Source: Turbatrix aceti (taxonomy: Eukaryota; Nematoda; Chromadorea; Rhabditida; Panagrolaimidae). Taken from it: a DNA stretch of 64,000 nt. Under the pieces are notes generated by a model that saw nothing but the letters and a program-made list of their open reading frames with translations, did not search any database and was not told the origin of the DNA. The position numbers and the translations under genes are program-made. The stretch lies in the NCBI GenBank assembly GCA_963969345.1, contig OZ017769.1:8559725-8623724 (forward strand), read 5' to 3'. Shown piece by piece: positions 11,630 to 21,448 of the stretch (its first letter is position 1; the number at the start of each line of letters is the position of its first letter).

Positions 11630-11837
11630 TGTGAAGCATGCGATGCGAAGAAAACAGGGCTAAAAGAATCGTTTTGGACCGGCGACGCATCCCTAGACGA
11701 GAGTCGGCTCTCGCAACAATCGAAGAATGTAAAGTTTGGAAGGAAAACGGCGCTCCAAGTCAGATTTTTAAAATTCGGCAAAAAATTGAATACGTCTTCA
11801 AAAAAATTCTTTCATTTACTAAAGTATTTAACGAAAA

Positions 11838-12731
11838 AATGCACGTTAGGCAAAAGTTCGTGAACAAACGTTTTTTACCAAAACAACTATACCAGGGGGA
11901 ATTGAACAAAACCAAAAATTTGACACATTAGTACAGGTATTAGGAAACAATTGGTATATAGGACTTTTAGCTGGCTGCCGTTGGCGGCGACTCCGAAACA
12001 CAAATGTGTCAAAAATCCTTAAGCTAAGCGCGCCGGAGGTGTTTTGGTGACATTTGGTTCCCTTCCCTGCGCAGCAACTGCGTTAGCAGCTCTGTACTTT
12101 GGGGATGTTTAGTACAGATACCAACCTCAAGGATTTCCCATACGCCGTATTTTATCGAAATCAGATGCGGACGGGAGGGCCATCAATCGGCAGGTGTCCA
12201 AAAGTTGAGAAAACGATTTTTTTGCCCCTTTTTCGAGTTTTTGTCTTTTGCGCCAGGGTGAACTGTGTTTTATGGTTTGTTTTAGACTGTAATAGAGCTT
12301 CTAGACCAGATGAATTAAATTGGTAACAAAACTGCCGTCTCGGGCACTTTTTGGCGGGTATAGAACCCCAAATCCATAAAAACAAGATATATTTTGCCAA
12401 TGGCAGAAACTAATTTACAAATTATGGGTAACTGGAGGGTTTAATTTTTTCTGACAACATAATAGGTTGCTTGTTCAAAGAAAATTGTTTGGACAATTGT
12501 GCACTTGCTCCCGGATTAATAAGACAAAATAAGACCCTGACGTGCGGCGGGGCGCATAAAAATTGGCATGGTGTTTGGGCAGGTTGATCCCCGCCAACGG
12601 CATCCAGCTAAATGTCCCAATTGCTTCCTAATACCTGTACTAATGCTACAAAATTTTGGTTATGTTTAATTCTTCTAGTTTAGATGTTTTAATAAAAAAC
12701 GTTTGTCCATGGACTTTTGCCGCACCCTGTA
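11838..12731. mobile_element. Non-autonomous DNA element with about 150-bp inverted terminal repeats
   Basis: The left arm (about 11838-11990) and the right arm (about 12583-12731) are reverse complements at roughly 75-80 percent. They share GGCAAAAGT, ACAAACGTTTTTTA, TAGTACAGGTATTAGGAA, AGCTGG and GCCGTTGGCGG blocks in matching order. The right end finishes CACCCTGTA, a Tc1/mariner-like terminus; the left end is more decayed. The 590-base interior has no convincing transposase frame, so this is a MITE-like or internally deleted copy. Arm divergence suggests it is old and immobile. Confidence 0.7.
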
Positions 12732-12984
12732 AAAACACGGATTTTTTATTTTTTGTTTCATATCGTCTTTAAATCTCCCGCGAGAATTTTTTTTACCCGG
12801 GAGAATCTCCGGAGATTCTCCGTCGAAATTCTCAATTTTTTGTTTAACGGAGAAAACATAAAAAAATTTTGAACGTGTATAGAATTGAACCGGGGTCTCA
12901 AAATGGTAAAAAAGTGTGCAGATGGACAATAATAGACGGACTGGAATATTGCGACTTGTTTGTAGACCATTCTCGCTGAGCAAT

Positions 12985-13146
12985 AAACTCTTTTTTACTG
13001 CAGTAGCGACTGACATTGGGCAGCCAGACCTTCCCCTTACTTTTTGCTGCCAAAACGCCATTTTAGTCCGCGTGGTAGTAATTTTCTATGTTCGCTCGAA
13101 AATCAACTGCGCAAAGAGCTTTATTCTATTCAAGCTACCACCCTGT
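12985..13146. repeat. Second transposon-related fragment
   Basis: CCTTCCCCTTACTTTTTGC, followed by TGCCAAAACG, matches the fragment at 10747-10780 in the same orientation. The fragment ends with ACCACCCTGTATT at about 13138, again a CACCCTGTA terminus like the element next door. It looks like one end of a related element. Confidence 0.45.
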
Positions 13147-13335
13147 ATTAGCCGCTGACTGCAGTGCTGCTGCGGATTAACTTCCCAAAACGTCTCCCCT
13201 CCCTTTCACACCGTGCGTGCATAGGTTCTCTTTCTCTGCGTCTCCATGAAAAATGCAATATTAATGATGTCGCTTGGTCAATCAAGCTTTATGCGTAAGC
13301 AGGTAGACAAAAGCTGCCTACGAGCATCCATCTTC

Positions 13336-13440
13336 GGTTTAATTACCCAAGTTTGAGGTAAACATTGAATTCCGCCCTTGCGAAAGCTTGTGGCTGAATA
13401 CCACTAAATTTTGGAAAGCATTTGCATTAGCAGATGCAAG
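13336..13440 (+). ncRNA. SL1: SL1 spliced leader RNA gene
   Basis: The 22 bases at 13336-13357, beginning GGTTTAATTACCCAAG and ending GAG, are identical to the nematode SL1 leader, which is trans-spliced onto the 5' ends of many mRNAs. The exon is followed directly by GTAAACATTGAA, the conserved SL RNA 5' splice site and downstream bases. A second stem can form from the CTTGCGAAAGCTTG region. An Sm-protein site AAATTTTGG lies at 13406-13414, and the RNA closes with the hairpin GCATTTGCATTAGCAGATGC at 13418-13437. Order and spacing match SL1 snRNA of about 100 bases. No 5S rRNA gene is visible beside it, unlike the C. elegans tandem arrangement. All parts needed for function appear present; the upstream proximal element was not identified by me. 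Confidence 0.95.
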
Positions 13441-13498
13441 TCTATGTTCTGTGCCATCCGAGTGATGATTTATAAGACGTGTTGTCAATTTATTTATT

Positions 13499-14141
13499 TC
13501 AGTCAAGTATCCGAACAAAATAGGGTCGCCCTGCTTTAGTCATTCTTTGTGGTGAATGTACACATGGTGGAACAACTCGGCGGAAGCGGGAACGGCGAGG
13601 TGGCACGACAGTTGTCGATGACGGCAGGGAAGGTTCTGGAGCCGTGACGACGTCAGACACTGGCGTCAATGACAAAGGCGTCGTCGCAGAGATCGAGATG
13701 GCGGCGTTATTTTTGGTTACGCTTGGTGCGGGATCCGAAGTCAACAGTACTTCAGTGTCTGACACAGGTAGTCGTGTTTCCGCCGTCGTCCTGACGTTGT
13801 GCCGAAGACTCGAGAACAATGAAAGGGAACATCGATACTATTTTTGAAACGCTTTTGGTGAAAGTTACGATTACGGTAGGCTCGGGATCAATTTTTGTTG
13901 GTGGATTGGTTGCTGGTGACAACATTGCTGCAGGTAAAGGTACAGGTGGGGGCGAGGATTCCGAAGCCAAGATGTTGGCAGGCACTGGGATTAGTGCCGA
14001 GGACGCTGGAGGACAGAGAGCTGGATAGGCGTATACCAAAACGGGCGTTACGGTAGCGGTTGATGCAGAATCAGTTCTTGGGGGTGGAGCCTCCGAAGGT
14101 GATGGCGGTAATGGCTCCGGACACTCAACAATGGCAGGCAT
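13499..14141 (-). pseudogene. Frameshifted Pro/Ser/Thr-rich coding remnant
   Basis: Two overlapping - strand frames, 14141-13752 and 13819-13499, are both rich in Pro, Ser, Thr and Val and read best as one protein broken by a frameshift near 13790. The second ends with RVVPPCVHSPQRMTKA, which resembles LVVPPRDYSLRQIRKA near the end of the intact frame at 14921-15271. This marks the two as relatives. An intron joining the frames is an alternative, but I see no good splice sites. Function unknown. Confidence 0.45.
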
Positions 14142-14184
14142 TGGAATTACAGTCGATTATGGATCAATTCTTTGGAGCGGAGGA

Positions 14185-14766
14185 TTAGTTTCTGGACGGT
14201 GCTGCACTGGTAGGAAAAAATAGTGATGTTTTCAGTTTAGCATTCCGATGCCGCTTTGAACACTTTCGCTGACGACAAACTTTTGGTTGTTGATCGTACG
14301 GCTGCACCTGTTTCAACGATTTGGAGTCATATGGGGCTTTGCTTTCTGATTGGATGGAATTCTCGAGCATCTTCAATACCAATCGATGATCTGATCCATT
14401 GAATTTTTTTACACGTGGTTGGATGAGTGATTCGGAATCAGATGGCGTGTTCATAAATGATTTGATAGAATTATCGAGCGTTTTAATAGCTGTTTTGTAC
14501 TCATGATGATGGTCATGGTGCACGGCTTTTTTCTCTATCACTTGATTCTGCGCTGCTTCCAGCACGTTGATGAGACACTAAATAACATGATTCTTGACTT
14601 CGGGGTGAGTAGCTAGATTCAACAACGTCCGACGTACATTCTTGCAGTTGATTTGTTTATACCGTTTGGATGTGACGCCATCTAGGAAATCATCAGCGAC
14701 CTGGAGGGTATTCAACATCAGTAAGCTGAAGATATCGGACATCGGAACTGTTTTTGAAATGCTCAC
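14185..14766 (-). pseudogene. Coding remnant with one in-frame TAG
   Basis: Reading from 14766 downward gives 62 codons, a TAG at 14578-14580, then a further 131 codons in the same frame to a stop at 14185. The part before the TAG (MSDIFSLLMLNTLQVADDFL and onward) looks helical; the part after continues without change in character and has an internal duplication (TLDNSIKSFMNTPSDSESL and MLENSIQSESKAPYDSKSL). Continuity across the stop suggests a recent nonsense mutation, although readthrough or a sequence error are possible. I do not recognise the family. Confidence 0.5.
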
Positions 14767-14920
14767 CGCTTGTTTTGTTACTGATACGAGTAAATTTGCA
14801 TCAGCAAAAAATATTTTTCAATATCAAAAAGGTTTTTTGTGTTGTTCAAAATCTATGTTTTGCAATCCGGCTTTGTACCCGATATTTATTTACTGTCAAG
14901 TGTCAAAATAAAATATACTG

Positions 14921-15271
14921 CTAATACTTGATTTCTCGTCCATGGCGATCTATGATCTGACCTCCCCGGTACAGAGCTGTTTTTCCGGAAACATTTGGCA
15001 CGTAGAAACACGTTGCCTTGCGAATTTGGCGCAGCGAGTAATCACGGGGAGGAACGACAAGACGTGTGCGTGGCCGACGAGTAGTCACAGCTGTCGTTGT
15101 CGTCGATGACGCCGAGGGTTGAGAAGTTGCAGCAGGGGCAGGTATTTCGGGGGCCGGCGAAGAGTTAGTTGAAACGGTTGATGCGATATCAGTTATTCTG
15201 GAATCAGTAATCAGTGGTGCTGAAAGCGCAGGCACAGGTTGTGGTGATGTTTCCAGTTCCATCGACGACAT
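14921..15271 (-). CDS. Hypothetical protein, Ser/Thr/Pro-rich
   Basis: An uninterrupted 116-codon frame starts MSSMELETSPQPVPALSAPL, has a long Ser/Thr/Pro/Ala-rich stretch, and ends with a basic, aromatic part containing RLVVPPRDYSLRQIRKA. An AAGACATCAG directly before the ATG could be an SL acceptor, though its pyrimidine tract is weak. It is the intact relative of the remnant at 13499-14141. It may itself be the last exon of a larger gene or a further remnant. No function inferred. Confidence 0.4.
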   Translation of the reverse strand: MSSMELETSPQPVPALSAPLITDSRITDIASTVSTNSSPAPEIPAPAATSQPSASSTTTTAVTTRRPRTRLVVPPRDYSLRQIRKATCFYVPNVSGKTALYRGGQIIDRHGREIKY

Positions 15272-15404
15272 CCTGATGTCTTACCCAAAAAAAATTGGTA
15301 GCGCCGAAAGTAAATATCGAAACTGATCATCGATTTTTTATTTGCCGGTATGCAAAAATTTGTGTTTTTGTTTCACACGTAGTGTTTATCTGATTTCATG
15401 TTGA

Positions 15405-15545
15405 GCCTGATATCAGGGTCTGATACTGATACTGATATCTGGATCATATCAGTCAGGTAAGAATTTAAACTATCAAATTGCAAAATCGTCATTATCATGC
15501 TGATATCAGGTCTGATATCGTGACATCATGCCTGATATCACAATA
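15405..15545. repeat. Cluster of TGATATCA palindromes
   Basis: CCTGATATCAGG-like palindromes and half sites (TGATACTGATACTGATATC, CATATCAGTCAG, GCTGATATCAGG, CCTGATATCAC) occur about six times in 140 bases. The density is far above background. It may be a satellite remnant or a cluster of binding sites. Confidence 0.5.
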
Positions 15546-15970
15546 TCATCACAGGTGTCAATGATCTATAGATTTTTTTGGGGCTGCGCAGACCATACCG
15601 AAGCGCGCATGTCGCTTTTTTGTGCATGTGTGTAATTTTTTTTGGCATCAAAAATGTGTTGTTAAAAATTGATAAACTGATCAGTTTTTGATAAAATGAC
15701 CTTTTCCACATGGAAATAACCAGAATTAACAATCGCAGGATACAAAAAAACGCCAACGAATAAATAACACTTTTACACAATCGCAAAAATGTTCACGTAG
15801 TATAAAAATCCATTTTTATCGTAAAAAATGAAGCAAACGTAAAAAACGCGACAATTTTTATAGGAAAAAAAAGTCAACAAATATACAACAAGAGAAATGA
15901 TTGCACCCCATTTCTTGGTTGTGAGAGGAGAGGATGAGAGAAGGAGCAGGGTTGGTTAGATGATGCTTCG
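15546..15970. other. Intergenic stretch, 3' side of PDE8
   Basis: AT-rich sequence without a recognised gene; it should include the 3' untranslated region of the - strand PDE8 gene. Confidence 0.5.
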
Positions 15971-18900
15971 TTAAATTGTTTTGGATAGAATGTTGGCGTT
16001 CTCCGATGCATTCCAGGTTGCCGACATCTCCTTCCACCGGACGTAATTATTTTCGAGGAACTGAAGCAGTTCTGGCAGATCTGCGAATCCGCACCACAGT
16101 TCGAAGGTTTCGCGTGCAAAGAGGTCGACGAACGTGCACTGCGTCATTGGCACGTTGCACGTCGAGCGCTCGAAGCCCTTCATCGTCAGGGGCAGGCCTT
16201 TTTCGCGCTCTTCCGCTGTCTGAAACAGGGTTAAAAATTAGGTTGAAGGGTGAAAGAGGACCACTCACCTGGTCAAAGTACTCCTCGACGATGCGCATCG
16301 CCCATTGATGGCAGAGTTTGAATTCTCGGGTGGGATTTGCGATATCCGCGCACTTGACCATCATCCGACAGATGGTCATGCTGTTGGCCTCGCGGTTATC
16401 GTCATCCGGCAGGTTAGGCACTATTTGTTGGAACTTGGTAAGATACTCAAAGTGACGACTCATATCGGTAGCGAGAACAAAATCAATGATAGCCTGGCGC
16501 ATGGCAGTGAATTCTTCGCGTGGCATATGCGAGAATATATTGATACCCGGTTGACTGAGAGTGAGTTGGAAAGCAAGGGCGACGTGATGATTTTCTAACA
16601 CGGATTGATCGTTGTACAGTAAGGCAAGTTGTTGACGCGTATTCATGAGGAAGGCGTTTCCGCGCCCGGGATGGTCGAGGTCGTGGACGGTGGCCGCGAT
16701 GAGGGAGGCTATCGCGTGCGTATCCTGAACGTTCTGAGCGACGCTCTCCGAATCGAGGTAGTAAGACGTCGCCTGTAGGACGTCGGCTGCGTGCGTCGCG
16801 TTGTGGTACGTGTTGGACGCGGAGTAGTTGGCTTCGATTACGGTAAGCCATCGCGCCAGGACGTCCGCAGAGCATTGGAGTGTGTCGATTACGTTCCAGC
16901 GTTGGAAAATCTGAAAAAAAAAACAATTTTTTTTTCACAATTGGTAGAAAAAAAGGGCGTAGCAAAAACTCACCTTGACACCCAGGTGGCTCAGTGCATG
17001 GTGGTCCGTGACCCTTTCAAGCTCGATGACGTCAAACTGCCAGTCTGACTCGTTTTCGAGCGCGTTCACGACGTCGGACGAAACTCGGCGTCGGACGTCG
17101 GTCCCCGAGCTCCGCCTTTGCTCGCGGAAGGCGTCGACGACCGATCGCTTTCGCTGTCTGGAGGGGTGGTGGAGCTGCAACAAACACGTGGGAGTTTGCA
17201 CGATTTTCCATTAAGAAAAGTGCTTCGATAACATTATTTAAAATATTTTTTTTGCATTGAAAAAAAAATAAGAATAAAAACAGAAATAAAAACAAAATTT
17301 GAAAAAGGTTTAAAAAAAATTTTCTGTGTTTTTTAAAGTTTTGATTTGGACAAGTGTACGAAAAAATTTTTTTATCCTGAAAACTAACTCTGATCAAGCC
17401 ATCGTAGTAGCCAGAAGCGATGCGATCCGTGTTCTGGAACCGCGCAATGGTCGGAGCGTAGAGTTCGGTAGAGGATAAAATTTTGATGGCATTCTGTATC
17501 AAGGGCTGCGTGTCGTCGTCGCACTTTTGCAACACGTTGGCTAGGATGGACAGTGCCTGAAAGTGCACTTCATGTTTTGTCCTCCTGGACGATGGGTACG
17601 GTACCTCAGTGATGGGAGCGACGAGAGAAGACTGGGACTTGAGGGATTTGAGGGACATGTCGCGGCACATGTTGGCTAAAAAAGGGCACAGATCATTGAG
17701 TCCAGACAAAAAAAAAGACAAACCGTCGGCACTGCCGCGTTTGACGTAGACAAACTGGGGACTGGAAGACGAAGGCACACTGATGCAGTGCCAGTCGCTG
17801 GAGCGCCGTCTGTTAATCGGGTACGTCGTTGGAGGCCCAGCGAGGCCGGCAGGTGAGTGGTGGTGGTTGTTGTGGTCCATGGCGGCTGCACCGGTGGCCA
17901 CGGGTTCGTCGATGGTTCCGCTGCTGCTCGCGGACTGTCTGTGCTGCTGTCCGTGCTGTTGGGGCTGCTGTTGCTGGTCCGTTGAACACGATGCGCCGTG
18001 GTTGTTTGGCGTACTCGGAGGAAGTGGATGAGAATGCCGCTGGTGGTGAAGCAAAGCCTGTGCGACGGCAGAAGCACTCGACGTGCTCGGCTCAACGGTG
18101 CCCAGAACGTCCTGTCGCTGGAGACCGGTCTGCGATTCGTAGGCCCGGTTCACGTACTGCACGACGTTGTGGTTGTCGCAGATCTTGATAGGCTGCTCCG
18201 CGGATTCGACGACTGCGAAGAGCGCTGGTAGGACCTGGCAACGGGCTGAGAGACGGGCGACGAATTCAAAGATTTTGACGTCCGTGGAAGACGACACCAG
18301 GAACTGCAAAAGAGACGAGTCTTTAGACAGCGCGCCAATTGGGCTACCAAATTGAATAAGAGCTTAAATATAGCCCCCCGAGGCAAAACCATTTAAAGAG
18401 GGCGGCTTTAAACCGGAAATGCACTTTTTTAAAAGGGCAAACGAAGGGGGATTTATTTCGTTTGGAGTTTTTCAGCCCTTTATGCCCTAATAAAATCCAA
18501 ATTTGTATTTATGTATCATTTTGGCATTTTGAAAACCTACCAGCTGAAAATCACCGTCGGCAATAGCCAGTTTTCGCTTGTCTGACAGTACGCGATCGCT
18601 GAGAACTGCGAAGAGGACGTTCTCGCTCTCAGGCAAGGCGTGAAGTGTCCTAAAAGAATGCACATACAAACACGTCTCGCAATTAGACCGCCTCAAAATG
18701 GCAGCAACAGCAGTAGTCTCAATTACACACGATCATGAATTATTTAACGCCGCGTATAATGCTTTGTTAAATTATTCATCACGCAATACGTTGCCTGAAT
18801 TGAGCAACTGAGCTACTGAGCAACTTTTTTTTCTTTTCCATTTTTTTTTCTTTATTTTCACTCTGCGTGGCAATCGGCAATCGAAAGGTCGCCATTCGAG

Positions 18901-21448
18901 AGCGGGAATGCCTGGCAGGAATGTTATAAAACGTTGGAATGCTAACAAACCTCGCGATGGAGACGATATCGTGGAGCTTGTAATCAAGGATCACGAGTTG
19001 TGGGTGATTTGATTCGAGCACGGATCTCGCGGATGAAGGCGAAGCACACGTCAGACGCCAGCGGGATTTTTCGAGTTCGTCGAGCAGGGGACAAAGTGAA
19101 CCACTTCGACTGCTGCCAGTTGTTGCACCTTCGTGGTTGTGGTCGTGGTCGTGGTCGTGGCCTACGAGAGACGGGTTGGGCGTCACGTAGAGAGCCTAAA
19201 GCAGAAAAATAAATGGAGGAATCAACAGGAAAAAATGGAAAAAAAAGAAGGAAGACCCGAGACTTTATCATAGGCCATGGGCTTATCACTCCTCCCGCGG
19301 TCGGTCCGGTCTTAAACATGCACACTGCTTTCTTTCCCCGTTTTTCGTCTTCGTTTTCTTCCGCCAAGCTTTTTTTCCCGTGATTGTGACGAAGCTTGCA
19401 TGGACAAGACGCGGCGTGTCGTCTGCGGACTTTTTTGCTGCTTGGACTTTTTTTTCTCTCTTACACACCACACCGCATGCATAATAATATTTTTTCTTAT
19501 TTTTCATTTTTCGTACGTCGTCGAGGAAGCCCCGACACGAAAAGTACGGATTTTAGGACAGCGCCTGAAGGCAGGGGGGCTGTTCTCTGGATTGACCTGC
19601 CCGAGCGACCGCCGACCGCCAACGGCCAACAGGGCATGGACAAAGACCAGGAACAAGGAACCATTTTTTGTTTCGTGTCCGCGTAGCAGGAACCACAGCC
19701 ACAGACTGGGGCTAAGTTTTAGTTAGTAGTTAGCGCCGATAAAACAATGCTATGTGGCCCAGCCAGGCACGCGGGCCACGTGACAGCATCGGTGCTCCTC
19801 TCCTGCATACAGACAACATGAAAGCTGACAACACATGTATTTTTTGGAGGGGGGGGGGCAGGGGTTTGAAGAGACAGACGTTGGTTGAGTCAATAAAAAA
19901 TGGGTATGTGTAGAAATTAAATTAGTACTTTTTTGGGGTGAACGATTGATACAAAAATTGTTTACGATACTTTTTTTTAAGATTTTGAGTACTCTTGGAG
20001 ACAAAAAATGCCAACAAAGGTTCTGATTTTTTCTGCAACTCGAATCTTTTGAACTGTTTTCCGGAACTTTTGAGAATTTCAAAATTTTTTTTAGGATATT
20101 ATTTTTCAGTATTTTTCAATATTTCAAATATTTCAAATGCTAAAAAAATCAAAAAAAAAATTTGGCTCGTTTTCCTGAAACTCAAAGTTTAGAAACTGTT
20201 CCCCGGAAATCAAATGCGTTTTTTACTCTTTTCCCAGAATTTTGGTGTCAATCCCATTCGACAACCTTCCATTTTTGTTCCCTGTCATGCCCCCGTTCAT
20301 TTTCACCCCCCGCCAACCGTAAACCCCAGCCAAATAATAATGTATCTCTCCCACTTGAATCCGTGTCAACAAGAGTCACCCAGAAGTGGAACACTAAAGA
20401 AGAGAAGAGCAATATTATGCGCCCAGCAAAAAAAAAAGGCGAGAAAGATCGTAGCCTTCCCCAAATTGCCCGCCTCAACTGGCAATTTTGGTTGACTGAG
20501 CCAACAACAACAGGCAATAAGTGAGCGTCAAGATAACACAAAAGTGACTAATAAGATCCCCCCCACTGCCCCCGGAGTCCCCCGGATAGACAGAAAATTT
20601 GACTGAACAAAAAAATGTGAAAATGCCCACACTGACAAAAAGACAGAAGCAATATTTGAACTAATTTTGGCAGCATCCCGTCAAAGCACTTTGAAAAATA
20701 ATATTAACAGAGTTTTGTTATCAATATTATCAAAATGTATGTATGTAAAAACCTATTTTTGGTATGGTAAAAGCTATTTTAGGGCGTACAACAAATTCTT
20801 GCGCTCGCTAAAAAATATTATATGTACTAGTTTCAATTTCTAGCGACCAGCTGATCTTGAAAAGACAGAAACGGAAAAAAACGAAAGGTTAACATGAAAG
20901 CTGAAAAAAGGCAATAAGATGCCAGAAATAGTTTTGGCATTTCTATTTTAGACACATCAGGCCGCAGATCTGCGAAAGCCTTTCACGTCATCGAATAAAT
21001 GCGTCGACCTGGCGACGAGTATCAAGTTCCGCCATCTGGGAAAAAAACAATCCCTGCTTACCCCTTTGGAAGAATTCGAGAGCAAGAGACCCGAGTTTTT
21101 CTCCAGCGATGCGTTGAGGCGTTTGGTCGTCGTTGGCGGGGGCGAAGAAGTCGGAAGCAACTTTTCTGAAGCTTCATTGGTCGGCGGAAGTTTTACGTGC
21201 TGCTTCTTGGCCTGGTAGTGACTGTTTCCCGGAGGAGGCGATTCCTGGACCGTAGCATCGAGGACAACTACCTGGTCGCCGTGGATTGTAAGCTGCTGCC
21301 GCCGGCCACTGCCACCGCCGCAGATCGTGGACGACGACGTCGAGCCATTGATCGAAGACACAGCGCCGGCGGTCAGCGCGAGTCCGGCTTCACTCGTCGA
21401 CGTCGAAGTCGTCGTTGGTCCAAGCAGGCCTGCGCAGCACCATCGCAT
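15971..21448 (-). CDS. PDE8: cAMP-specific 3',5'-cyclic phosphodiesterase, PDE8 type
   Basis: Hydrolyses cAMP; PDE8 enzymes combine a receiver-like domain, a PAS domain and a C-terminal HD-type catalytic domain. Eight - strand exons: 21448-21062, 19195-18951, 18649-18541, 18303-17724, 17675-17389, 17174-16974, 16910-16269 and 16219-15971, all in frame, give 899 residues (human PDE8A/B 829/885). The receiver-like part includes PQLVILDYKLHDIVSIAR. The PAS domain starts IKICDNHNVVQYVNRAYESQ but is split by a His/Gln/Ser-rich insert. APITEVPYP and KILSSTELYAP match the conserved linker. Catalytic metal ligands are in YHNATHAADV and VHDLDHPGRGN, with VKCADIANPTR later. Exon 2 holds an unusual HDHDHDHNH run. 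The intron after exon 1 is 1.9 kb. The start is the first ATG of the exon; an additional upstream exon is possible. C. elegans pde-6 is the expected orthologue. Confidence 0.93.
17676..17723 (-). other. 48-base in-frame intron in PDE8
   Basis: GTTTGT donor and CTTTTTTAG acceptor bound a 48-base T-rich segment without stop codons, inside the PAS/linker region. Splicing joins SAD to ANMCRD; retention would add 16 residues. T-richness on the coding strand supports it being an intron. Confidence 0.6.

Noticed and set aside
10702..13061. Short - strand frames both containing FW-KVRGR (10702-10911 and 12675-13061)
   Set aside because: The shared peptide comes from a shared dispersed DNA repeat; neither frame has coding support or resembles a complete transposase.
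17032..17388. Continuation of the long PDE8 frame past 17389
   Set aside because: A GTTAGT donor at 17388 and the frame of the next conserved exon (17174-16974) show that the continuation is T-rich intron read by chance.
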